Below the pieces are notes generated by a model. It was not told the DNA's origin. It saw nothing but the letters and a program-made list of their open reading frames with translations, and ran no database searches. Made by a program: the position numbers and the translations under genes. Positions 15,329 through 22,720 of a DNA stretch of 22,720 nt are shown here, in pieces (position 1 is the stretch's first letter; each line of letters opens with the position of its first letter). Origin of the DNA: a virus; IMG/VR virus record IMGVR_UViG_3300020446_000087, positions 1-22,720 of that record, one strand, 5' to 3'.

Positions 15329-18079
15329 TTAAGTGGCAAAGCAGAATGCGCCAGGCTGCTTGACGGCGAAATCAACATCTTGCAGAGCAATGATGCGAAC
15401 AGTGCCAGCAGTTGCACCTGCAAATGGATCAACTGTTAGATCCAGACCAGACCACATGGCCATGATCAGCTGAGAGAAATCACCAAACAGTGCATCGTTG
15501 TTACCGAGCTGATTCGAGACAGTTACGGGGTAACCGTTAATCTCGTCGTTCTCGTAAACAAACTGAGCAGTGCCGCTTGCCTTTTCGGTGCTCTTCAGAG
15601 CGCCACGGGCAGAAGCGTTAATGATGTAACGCAATGCGCCAGCATCAGCGTTAGCAACAGCAACATCGGTTTCCATCCCGATGTACTCAGCGAAGGTTCC
15701 GAAGCTGGTCAATGACTGAGTGCCAATGCCAGTGGTATTGATGATGCCGAGGGGCTGGTTAGAAGATCCAGAACCGTTTAGACCAACGCGATCAAGCTCA
15801 AGAGCCAAAACTTGAGCAAGGTCGTTACGGACCATTTGCTCAATGTCAATGCTGGACTGAAGCAGCAGCTTGCGGGAGTAATCCACGAAAGCACCACAAG
15901 TCTTCGGTGAAAGATTCACCTGCTCAATGGTTTGCTGGGATTCAGTTGGAGAAGAGCCCTCGCCAACCCAGTAGGCAGTTGCGGCAGCAGACTGCTTGGG
16001 AATTGAGATGTTGCCGTTGATGCCGCTCAAGGTGGTCATTCCAGCGCCAGCCAAGGCCAGCTTGTTGCGCAGCAGATCAATGAAGGAGCCGCTCAGAAGC
16101 ACATCTTCAACAAGATTGCCACCAGCAGTTGCAGTCCCAACATTCAAGTCACGACGCAGCACCTCGTTAGGAACAACGATGCCGTTTGAAGAACGGTCGT
16201 ACTTCTTGGCTGCTTCTGTGCCGACCTCAATTTCAAACTCAGCCTCACGACGCGCTGATGCATCGCTCTGATTAGCCAAGAAGTTCAGAGCGCGAACAAA
16301 GCTGAAGCGCTTAACTTCTTTTTGAGAAAGGCCGAGGTCATTAGAAGTGACATCGGTAGAACGGATGGGCTGTTCCACTTGAGAAGTTCCGATTTTTTCG
16401 AGGATTGCAGCACGAGCTTCATCAATGGAGTTGTCTCCATCAATTAGTTCTTGAGCTAGATCTGCCATGCGGTGCTGAGCACCCAGGGCACTGATAGCGG
16501 CAACGCGGTCTTTTTCGGCCTTTTTAGCCTCCGACCGGATCACCTCCAGGTTTGGAGCTTGATCTTCCATAACAGGAGTGGGTGTAGATGCGGTCGTGAC
16601 CGCTGAGCGAGTTTCCTGTTCTTCAACAGGAGCTTCGTTTGCAATAATAGTGTCTTCAGGTTGAGAAGATTCAGGCAGAGCAGCGTCTGGCGAAAGAAGT
16701 GACCGCCCAATTCCAATTGTTGGATCAGCCGGAATTGAGACCAAGCTCAGTTCGTGGACAGACCAACGTGTTGCAAGCAAACCATCTTCTTTTTCTTCGG
16801 CATCATCAATCTGATAACCGAATGAAATTCCACGCAAGATGCCGTCTTTAACGTCATCTAAGTACTGCTTGGCAAAATCAGAGCGCGAAAAACGAATTTT
16901 TGCGTAAGCACGTTTTTCTTCCTCATCCAGGTAGGCACGCTCAACCACTCCCAAAACTTTGTTTGGATCGTGGTTAAACAAAAATGGCGCACCATCGTTC
17001 AAGCGCATAAAGTCCGGCGCACCGGCCTCATGGCTCAACACTTCGTCACCAAAGTATCTTTTGACTGGATACTCTGAGCTGAACGGAAACTCGAAGCTGC
17101 GATCCTCTCCGGGAAGACTTCTGATAACAGAAGCCTCAGTGCGACTAAGAGGCTCTCCAAGCTTGGTGCGCTTAGAAGTTTCCTCAAGCTCTACTTCCCG
17201 GATGGGGGCGATCTTGGTCAACGTGCTAAATCGATGACCAACACGAGTGTCAGTTTTTTCACCGTTGCGATAAACGCAAATCAAGGCAGCAGGGTCATCC
17301 TCTGTGCCATTGATGGTGAAAGACGAATCTGGAACGTCGATGCTGCCATCGCGCTCGATTCGCTCGATTAAGCCACGAGCGCGACCACCAGAGCTGTTCC
17401 AGGAGACAAAGTCCCCTACTTTCAGCGCGTCAGGTGCAGCTCGTTGAGTTTCAGGTTCCATAGCCTTTTCGTTGGTGGCGGGCTCGAACTCAAGAGGTTC
17501 GTATTCATTATCGCGAAGCCATTGTCTAGCTTCACTAGCCGTAAAACGACTCAGTTTGAATCTTATCGACTGCAGCTCCAACGGATCGTCATCCTCGATA
17601 ATCCCGAAAATGAAGTCGATTCCAGCACCACCACGATCATTAGAGCGCCTAAATTCGTTAAAAAGCTCAGGATTCAGCAAACGAGCTGCATGCTCGTTGG
17701 GGTAAGGACGCTCCATTTCAATAACTTCCGAACGTTCACGCGCAGCTTTTATACGTTTTGACCGTGCATCAGACCAAGATTTTCCTGGGTCGCCACCCCA
17801 TGCAGCCCATGCCACTCTTCCGTTGCTTGGATAACCATCCTCTCCAGGGCTAAATCCCTTGCCTTGCTTATCGACCTCATGTCTTGCGAACCAAGCTGAC
17901 ATTTGAATTACCGTGTCTGCCGATAACTCATTGCCACTCAAAATTTGAGTGGCACGGGTACGAGCAACGTCAGTGCCACCAGCCTCACCCTCTGATTTCC
18001 AATCCCTATAACGCTGAGCCTCAGTCCTCATGCCTTCATTAGGCATAAGGTCAATCTCAACTCCGTTTACGTTTGCCAT
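15329..18079 (-). CDS. Fused capsid maturation protease and HK97-fold major capsid protein with extra N-terminal modules
   Basis: About 916 residues from ATG 18079; a TTG at 18127 would add 16 residues read from portal-overlapping sequence. The modules, in order, are as follows. About 15-115 contains FSPGEDGYPSNGRVAWAAWG and is often seen near phage capsid proteases. About 125-200 begins YPNEHAARLLNPELFNEF. About 215-292 is Tudor-like (KVGDFVSWNSSGG, VPDSSFTINGTEDDPAAL), as in the HVA1/DUF2945 family. About 315-460 is an HK97-type protease, with likely His370 in FNHD, Ser419 in LRGISFGY and Glu443 in HELSLV. About 510-565 is a helical linker or scaffold. About 585-916 is an HK97-fold major capsid protein (SNGIVVPNEVLRRDL, LALELDRVGLNGSGSSNQPL). 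The protease should cut itself and release the capsid subunit. The start overlaps the portal end by 23 bases. Confidence 0.9.
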   Translation of the reverse strand: MANVNGVEIDLMPNEGMRTEAQRYRDWKSEGEAGGTDVARTRATQILSGNELSADTVIQMSAWFARHEVDKQGKGFSPGEDGYPSNGRVAWAAWGGDPGKSWSDARSKRIKAARERSEVIEMERPYPNEHAARLLNPELFNEFRRSNDRGGAGIDFIFGIIEDDDPLELQSIRFKLSRFTASEARQWLRDNEYEPLEFEPATNEKAMEPETQRAAPDALKVGDFVSWNSSGGRARGLIERIERDGSIDVPDSSFTINGTEDDPAALICVYRNGEKTDTRVGHRFSTLTKIAPIREVELEETSKRTKLGEPLSRTEASVIRSLPGEDRSFEFPFSSEYPVKRYFGDEVLSHEAGAPDFMRLNDGAPFLFNHDPNKVLGVVERAYLDEEEKRAYAKIRFSRSDFAKQYLDDVKDGILRGISFGYQIDDAEEKEDGLLATRWSVHELSLVSIPADPTIGIGRSLLSPDAALPESSQPEDTIIANEAPVEEQETRSAVTTASTPTPVMEDQAPNLEVIRSEAKKAEKDRVAAISALGAQHRMADLAQELIDGDNSIDEARAAILEKIGTSQVEQPIRSTDVTSNDLGLSQKEVKRFSFVRALNFLANQSDASARREAEFEIEVGTEAAKKYDRSSNGIVVPNEVLRRDLNVGTATAGGNLVEDVLLSGSFIDLLRNKLALAGAGMTTLSGINGNISIPKQSAAATAYWVGEGSSPTESQQTIEQVNLSPKTCGAFVDYSRKLLLQSSIDIEQMVRNDLAQVLALELDRVGLNGSGSSNQPLGIINTTGIGTQSLTSFGTFAEYIGMETDVAVANADAGALRYIINASARGALKSTEKASGTAQFVYENDEINGYPVTVSNQLGNNDALFGDFSQLIMAMWSGLDLTVDPFAGATAGTVRIIALQDVDFAVKQPGAFCFAT

Positions 18080-19595
18080 TGCTGTGTTTGCGAGTGGGTT
18101 GAGCCTGTGGTGATTCAAGCAACTCAAGCTGCGTACCCTCGTCCGTCAAATCCAAATCCTTATCCAACTGGATGCCAGCTTCAGCAGCAAACTGTTGCTC
18201 CCTTGCCAAGGCACTAATCGTCTCGTCGTAGTCGCCGCCTGAATAAGACGAAATAACGTCAGCTTTGCTCAAGTAACCAGCCTGCTCTGCCTCGCGGAAA
18301 GCTTTGACTTCCTTTAAAGGATCAACCCAGCTCCAACCCCTTGGCATCCACTTGGCTTTGTTGTATCTCTCAGGACGCAATTCGTAATCAGCAAACGTAA
18401 GCTCGCCAGACAATACAGCAAGGCTTAGCCACTCCTTGAACACACGTCGATGGAGACTATCTATCAAGTACTTCTGCACAACCCGCCAGTGCTCACGATC
18501 CTCAAGCAATGACAGCCTGCTGCTGCTGTAGTTGGTGTCGCTGAAATCACGAGACAAAGTCTCGTAAGAACAGCCGAAGCCTGAGGCAAACCGTCGGATC
18601 TTATTTTTTACAAACATCTCGAACTGTTGATCCGGTGAATCAATATCAGGAACTGAAACGGATTCACCAGGCGAAAGATACTTAAATGTTCCTGGCTCAA
18701 ATTCACTTATTCTCTGACTGTTCTCAACGTCATCTGCAATCAATTCTCCCTCGTTATTTGTGATAAAGCCCATGATGCTTGCGCCAGCACGCGCACGAAT
18801 GACGGCAGCCTCCTCGTATCCCTGAAGCTGATGCACATCAGCCATGACACTATGGAACCAAGGCACTCCTCTGTTCTGGCCAGGACGTTCCGGCATAAAC
18901 AAATGAATAATGTCTTCTGCTGGCAAGAACAGGTGTTTTACGCTTGCTGACGGATGCCCCCCAACAAAATTATCACCAGGATGCCTAGTAAGAATTGCAT
19001 AACGAACAGGACGACCCCACTCGTCAACTTCGACGCCATTTCTCCACTCGTTTGCTGCATTTGATTTTGGACCGCTGTAATCTTCGTCAAGCAAATCGCT
19101 TTCCAGCATTTGCAGCGCAATCGGAATCTTTGAATCACCAAAAGGCCTTCTTACGATCCTAAAGATTGCCTCACCCGACTCGCACATTGCCCCTGCAGCA
19201 AGCCACTCAAACTCTTGAAAGTTATGCTTGCCAGCGCAGTCACAGCTATCAGCATGTGACCACTCTCGCCACTTAGATTCAATCGCTTGATTGATTCTGT
19301 TGTCTCGTTTATTGCCACGCAATTGCAGCACTTGAGATTGCAGCTTTATACCACTACCTACAACATTGATCTGTGTAGTTCTTTTTGCTTGTCTTGCATA
19401 TGGATTGTTCCGCACCATCTCGCGAGAACGATCACGCAAGCGACGCAAATTACCTTTAATCTCAGCGTCAGCACTTGACTGACTGGTCATCCAGTCAGAA
19501 GTGAGCCGAGAAACAATCGCACCGTTATAAGCACGACGCATTGGCTTGGGATTACCAAAACCCAAAAAACCCATGAGGCGAGTCCGAATACCCAT
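18057..19595 (-). CDS. Portal protein, lambda B-like
   Basis: A 512-residue portal of the lambda B family, which forms the dodecameric ring at one capsid vertex through which DNA enters and leaves. An N-terminal helical part (RRLRDRSREMVRNNPYARQA) is followed by VVGSGIKLQ, then the core with GEAIFRIVRRPFGDSKIPIA and LQMLESDLLDEDYSG. Further on come EVDEWGRPVRYAI, the FMPERPGQNRGVPWFHSVMA segment and the clip and crown region with ASGFGCSYETLSRDFSDTNY, a well-kept portal signature. The C-terminus is basic (TRKHSNGKRKRS). It starts at ATG 19595, a few bases after the connector stop (TGATCATG), and its last 23 bases overlap the capsid gene. A full-length family member with no sign of damage. Confidence 0.95.
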   Translation of the reverse strand: MGIRTRLMGFLGFGNPKPMRRAYNGAIVSRLTSDWMTSQSSADAEIKGNLRRLRDRSREMVRNNPYARQAKRTTQINVVGSGIKLQSQVLQLRGNKRDNRINQAIESKWREWSHADSCDCAGKHNFQEFEWLAAGAMCESGEAIFRIVRRPFGDSKIPIALQMLESDLLDEDYSGPKSNAANEWRNGVEVDEWGRPVRYAILTRHPGDNFVGGHPSASVKHLFLPAEDIIHLFMPERPGQNRGVPWFHSVMADVHQLQGYEEAAVIRARAGASIMGFITNNEGELIADDVENSQRISEFEPGTFKYLSPGESVSVPDIDSPDQQFEMFVKNKIRRFASGFGCSYETLSRDFSDTNYSSSRLSLLEDREHWRVVQKYLIDSLHRRVFKEWLSLAVLSGELTFADYELRPERYNKAKWMPRGWSWVDPLKEVKAFREAEQAGYLSKADVISSYSGGDYDETISALAREQQFAAEAGIQLDKDLDLTDEGTQLELLESPQAQPTRKHSNGKRKRS

Positions 19596-19597
19596 GA

Positions 19598-20170
19598 TCA
19601 GTTGAACCTCACGAACATGTTGCGGGGATTACCAAGGCCATTAGCAATCAATTCAGCTTGCTCTTCACGCTTTACCTCAGCCTTATATCGCGCCTCAAGC
19701 TGAATTAAATCAGCCAAGTCATATCGTTTAAGGTTTCTATTGCCAATCTTGTATTCCTGAACTGCACCTCCTGCTATGAGCGTGCGGATCGCAACTTGAA
19801 TTGCTTCTAGGTCTTGTTTGACCTGGCTACGACCGTCATATGCGCCAGGTCCACTCGTGTAGGCAAGATTGTCCTCAACAGTCAGATTGCCGTAGCCAAG
19901 AGTGAAAGTCTCCGACCCTTTAGTAGCGACTGCCTGCCAATACCAAGTTCCAGAGTCAAAATCAGCACTATCGGTGGCTGAAATTGTGAACTCCCAGCCA
20001 GTGTTGAATGCACTGCCTGTTGATGTATGCGCCTCGCTGCCCTTGTTAAACCTCAAGTAATACTTGAGTGTCCACTCGTCACTTTTGATCTCATTGCCGA
20101 AAACATCCGTCGTGGGATCATCTCTCCACTTGACGGTGTCACCAGCCCGGATCTCGCTTGGGATGTTCAC
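19598..20170 (-). CDS. gpW-like head-tail connector with an extra N-terminal beta domain
   Basis: A 190-residue protein from GTG 20170, in the place of lambda W between large terminase and portal. Residues 1 to about 105 form a beta-rich domain (IRAGDTVKWRDDP, NTGWEFTISATDSADFDSG, TWYWQAVATKGSETFTLGYG) not found in the 68-residue lambda gpW. Residues about 120-190 resemble gpW: AIQVAIRTLIAGGAVQEYKI, then NLKRYDLADLIQLEARYKAE and a basic end (LGNPRNMFVRFN). gpW-type proteins seal the portal after packaging and allow tail attachment. Only six bases separate the terminase stop from the GTG, and no Shine-Dalgarno is visible, so translation probably depends on coupling. The C-terminal assignment is fairly good; the N-terminal role is unknown. 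Confidence 0.68.
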   Translation of the reverse strand: MNIPSEIRAGDTVKWRDDPTTDVFGNEIKSDEWTLKYYLRFNKGSEAHTSTGSAFNTGWEFTISATDSADFDSGTWYWQAVATKGSETFTLGYGNLTVEDNLAYTSGPGAYDGRSQVKQDLEAIQVAIRTLIAGGAVQEYKIGNRNLKRYDLADLIQLEARYKAEVKREEQAELIANGLGNPRNMFVRFN

Positions 20171-20176
20171 GGGGGC

Positions 20177-22036
20177 TTACCAACTTTGGACGAAATTACG
20201 GCGTTTAAGCCGTTTTTGTTGCTTTGATCCTAGCTGAGACGGCTTATTAGGCTCATTACGGCGCTCAAACTGATCCCAAATGCTTCTACGGTCATACTTC
20301 TGATACAACCGGTGCAATCCAGCATATGCATAGACCATTTCATCCAAAGCCTCGTTTGGACTCTGACTCTTCTTTACCCAAACTCTCTCTGGGAACCCAT
20401 TCCGGTAACGCAGCACCTGACGCTCAGCTGTTAACTCTTGGAAGTAGTCAGGACCAACAGTTGGATAGAAGTGCAGATACCCAGGGCCAGGGTCATTGTG
20501 CTTCAAGCGACCAAACAACAACGACTTAACACCGTCAACTCCAACTGGGAACAGTTGAGCGCCATTTTTCATTGCTCGACCCTTGAAATTGATATCAACC
20601 TTGCTTGGCTTGCCTAAAGGTGGTTTGCCTTTCTGACCCATACCTTTAATAGCAATCACACCCATTGCTGAACGCTCTCGCGCATAGCCATACACCTCTT
20701 GGGTGTGGTGACCACCAGAGTCAATACAGCAAACCTCAATATTTAGTTTGCGGCCATCCTCTGTCTCATAGGGATTTTGCAACACCTCATCTAACTGCTT
20801 CCATACTTCCGGCCTGGACGGTGATCCATGAAGAACCACTCGATCAACCAGATAAGCCTCCTCATCCCTAGCCCATCCCCATACCGACAAACTAAGTCTG
20901 TCGTCCTGACAGTCACAGCCACACGTCAGCAATAACACTTCAGCTGGCGGAACCTCTTGTTTGTATTTCTCTTCATTAGCACGTTGCAATAACGATTCGC
21001 CGCTCATCTTGCTCGCATATTCGTCTTCCCATACCTCGCCAACAATTGTGTTGACCCATGTTTTCAGCTGTTCCGCATCGTGCTTGGCTTCTAAAAACTC
21101 CTCAACAAGATTTGACCATGCAGCATTTGGTGAGTAGCTGTAAGCCGCCCAAATGTGAAATCCTGCGTGCTTCCCGTTGAATGGACTGGTCCCCCGCCAC
21201 TCGCCACGCTCAACCATCCACCTCTTCTTTGAATGCGGGATGTGTTTTTTGCATTTCTCGCACTCGTAACAGGCAGTCGATGGATCATCGTCAAACCATT
21301 TGATTTGCGGCCAGCGCAAATACTGCATGTGTCCACAGTCAGGACAAGGCACGTAGTAACGACGCTGGTCTGACTGCTGATACATCTTCTCGATCCGACT
21401 GAAATCCTTCACAGTCGGCGTAGAGCCAGAAACAATTTTTCGGTTCCAGTAGTACTCAGTACGTCTGATACCCAACTTGATCTGGTCACCCTCTGAACCA
21501 GCTGAAGGCGGATAACCATCGACCTCGTCGAACAGCACTATCCGCCTGCTAACACGCCGAAAACCACGCGGTGAGTTAGCTCCCACCAGGCTAAGAGTCC
21601 CGCCCGGGAATTGCTTTTGCAAAATTGTGTTTGCACCATCTTTTGCTTTTGCCTCACTCACCAATCCCTTAAGCACAGGTGTGTCACGCAGCATCGGTGC
21701 AATCTCCTCCTTTGAATATCCCTGAGCGTCCTCAATCGTTGGCTGCACCAGCATGATTGGCGCTGGATCCTGATGAATGTGATACCCAATCACATGGTTC
21801 AAAATCTTGGAGTAGCCCACCCGAGCTGACTTCATCACCGTCACTTGCTCAATCCTTGGATCGGTGATGGCGTCCATTATTCCCTTCTGGTACGGCAGCG
21901 TTCGCCATCGACCACCCTCGGCACTCGACTCCGCACTAAGAAACGCATTCTCATCCGCCCATTCGCTCAAACTCAGCTTCTTAGGTGGCTTGAACGCCAG
22001 CAGTGCTTTTTTCTCTAGCAGTTGGATATTGCTCAT
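20177..22036 (-). CDS. Large terminase subunit, lambda GpA-like
   Basis: About 619 residues from ATG 22036; a GTG one codon earlier is also possible. GGGGAGGG lies six bases before the ATG (22043-22050), a strong ribosome-binding site. The packaging ATPase has a GpA-type adenine and Walker A segment (VTVMKSARVGYSK) and Walker B (RIVLFDEVDGYP). A zinc-binding insertion has CPDC and CYECEKC at about 250-290. The C-terminal nuclease has acidic segments CGCDCQDDRLSLSVWG and CCIDSGGHHTQEV. With the small subunit it recognises, cuts and pumps genome DNA into the prohead. The start overlaps the small terminase stop by one base (TGATG), so the two are probably translationally coupled. GpA-type enzymes usually make cohesive ends. 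Confidence 0.95.
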   Translation of the reverse strand: MSNIQLLEKKALLAFKPPKKLSLSEWADENAFLSAESSAEGGRWRTLPYQKGIMDAITDPRIEQVTVMKSARVGYSKILNHVIGYHIHQDPAPIMLVQPTIEDAQGYSKEEIAPMLRDTPVLKGLVSEAKAKDGANTILQKQFPGGTLSLVGANSPRGFRRVSRRIVLFDEVDGYPPSAGSEGDQIKLGIRRTEYYWNRKIVSGSTPTVKDFSRIEKMYQQSDQRRYYVPCPDCGHMQYLRWPQIKWFDDDPSTACYECEKCKKHIPHSKKRWMVERGEWRGTSPFNGKHAGFHIWAAYSYSPNAAWSNLVEEFLEAKHDAEQLKTWVNTIVGEVWEDEYASKMSGESLLQRANEEKYKQEVPPAEVLLLTCGCDCQDDRLSLSVWGWARDEEAYLVDRVVLHGSPSRPEVWKQLDEVLQNPYETEDGRKLNIEVCCIDSGGHHTQEVYGYARERSAMGVIAIKGMGQKGKPPLGKPSKVDINFKGRAMKNGAQLFPVGVDGVKSLLFGRLKHNDPGPGYLHFYPTVGPDYFQELTAERQVLRYRNGFPERVWVKKSQSPNEALDEMVYAYAGLHRLYQKYDRRSIWDQFERRNEPNKPSQLGSKQQKRLKRRNFVQSW

Positions 22037-22581
22037 CACTCGCCCTCCCCTGCCAAGTCTTCAAGTGTCTCGCGCACAATATCTTCCAAACAGGCCATGG
22101 CCGCTGCATCAAGATCCGGAATCCTTTGCTTGGCCTTGGTTGGGATGCCAAGCATCTTGCCCCTAGCCAGCGTGATCACCTCAAGCCATTTCGCCTCAAC
22201 TTCATCTACCGGAACCAGCTTGCCGGCTTTGGTTTGACGGTCTAGCTCTAATAGTTCAGCCTTCAAATACTCCGTCCTTGCCCTGCTTTCGTCGTAATCA
22301 GGGATGTACTCCTGGGTCCGTGAAATGCGTGGCTCAGCTTTTTGCTGTGACACTTTTTGCTCAGGCTTTGCCGTCTCTAGTTCCTTGAGCTTTTTATGAG
22401 CGGTATCATTTCGGGTTTGCGTATTTTTGCGATAGTCCTCTGCGAGCGTGCACGTATCAATTCGCTTTCGACCTTTCTCGTCGAAAACAATTTTTAGACG
22501 GCCTTTTGCGACGGCATGGTGAACTGACGGTGGCGTAATGCCGAGAATTCGTGCTGCTTCGGACTGAGTAACTAGTGCCAT
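22036..22581 (-). CDS. Small terminase subunit, Nu1-like
   Basis: A 181-residue protein starting at ATG 22581. The N-terminus is a winged helix-turn-helix typical of Nu1 subunits (SEAARILGITPPSVHHAVAK, then GRLKIVFDEKGRKRIDTCTL). A charged middle (about 50-105, KKLKELETAKPEQKVSQQ) leads to a C-terminal helical region with YLKAELLELDRQTKAGKLVP and EVITLARGKMLGIPTKAKQR, usual in this family for oligomerisation and contact with the large subunit. It binds the packaging site and brings the large terminase to it. It is the first structural gene in the direction of transcription and is coupled to the large terminase. No clear Shine-Dalgarno precedes the ATG. The family assignment is strong. Confidence 0.9.
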   Translation of the reverse strand: MALVTQSEAARILGITPPSVHHAVAKGRLKIVFDEKGRKRIDTCTLAEDYRKNTQTRNDTAHKKLKELETAKPEQKVSQQKAEPRISRTQEYIPDYDESRARTEYLKAELLELDRQTKAGKLVPVDEVEAKWLEVITLARGKMLGIPTKAKQRIPDLDAAAMACLEDIVRETLEDLAGEGE

Positions 22582-22720
22582 CAGGCTTTTACAAGGAAAT
22601 CAAAAAATGCAATGTGCGATGTGACCGTAGAGCTTTTTTGTGCTGCTTGGAGATAGCAACCAGACTTTTAGATTAGTTTAAGCGCTTGTGCCTAGATAAA
22701 TAGTGCGCCCAGAAAGACCT
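22582..22720 (-). other. Leader upstream of small terminase, no gene assigned
   Basis: The 139 bases upstream of the first structural gene hold no frame I can assign. Three short minus-strand frames run in from the right edge and stop within about 15 codons, so one of them may be the end of an upstream gene. I found no convincing promoter or terminator. In lambda-type phages the packaging site (cos, with Nu1-binding repeats) lies just before the small terminase, so it may lie here or just outside the window. Confidence 0.35.

Noticed and set aside
18080-18127. TTG start extending the capsid polyprotein by 16 residues
   Set aside because: The added residues are read out of frame from portal coding sequence, and an ATG with a better N-terminus follows at 18079.
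22582-22720. Promoter for the structural operon
   Set aside because: Several AT-rich words are present, but no pair of -35 and -10 boxes at good spacing could be supported.
1-22720. CRISPR arrays, tRNA genes, insertion sequences or defence genes
   Set aside because: No regularly spaced repeats, tRNA-like folds, transposase genes or defence proteins were seen; the window is filled by structural phage genes.

Overview
The window is a contiguous virion-structure module of a tailed double-stranded DNA virus or prophage, and every supported gene lies on the minus strand. Read in the direction of transcription (from position 22581 down to 1), the order is that of a lambda-like siphovirus: small terminase, large terminase, gpW-like connector, portal, capsid protease fused to major capsid protein, small head proteins, head-tail joining protein, tail terminator, major tail tube, tail assembly chaperones G and GT, tape measure, minor tail proteins, NlpC/P60-like protein, tail tip (J-like) protein, three small tail proteins and a tail fibre cut by the left edge. 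No sheath, baseplate-wedge or contractile-tail gene is present, so the tail should be long, flexible and non-contractile. From the 1016-residue tape measure, at about 0.15 nm per residue, the tail would be roughly 150 nm long. No integrase, repressor, lysis, replication or host gene is visible, so the window cannot show whether the element is a free phage or a prophage.

Host. The tail fibre carries sequence styles I associate with marine and cyanobacterial phages, for example DTDTGIYSPGSNQF and NADINASAEIAVSKL. The proteins around the tail tip also resemble families I recall from cyanobacterial viruses. A cyanobacterial (Synechococcus-like) virus or prophage is therefore the best guess, from remembered similarity only.

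Layout. 22582-22720 is a short leader with no assigned gene. 18057-22581 holds the packaging and portal genes. 15329-18079 is one giant capsid gene made of several modules. 13942-15298 holds small head and connector genes. 12848-13898 holds the tube gene and a small gene that overlaps its start. 12078-12763 holds the G and GT chaperones joined by a -1 frameshift site. 9044-12094 is the tape measure. 2106-9047 is the tail tip complex. 1-2057 is the fibre. Genes are packed with stop/start overlaps (ATGA, TGATG, TAATG), and a few overlap by about 100 bases.

Regulation. Two good intrinsic terminators sit inside this otherwise continuous operon, one before the head-tail joining gene (14664-14688) and one just after the major tail tube gene (12796-12822). 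They probably step down transcription after the abundant capsid and tube genes. A canonical GGGAAAC slippery heptamer directly before the stop of gene G sets the G:GT ratio. The most unusual points are the multi-module capsid polyprotein that includes a Tudor-like domain, the two tube-like proteins encoded after the tail tip gene, and the internal terminators.
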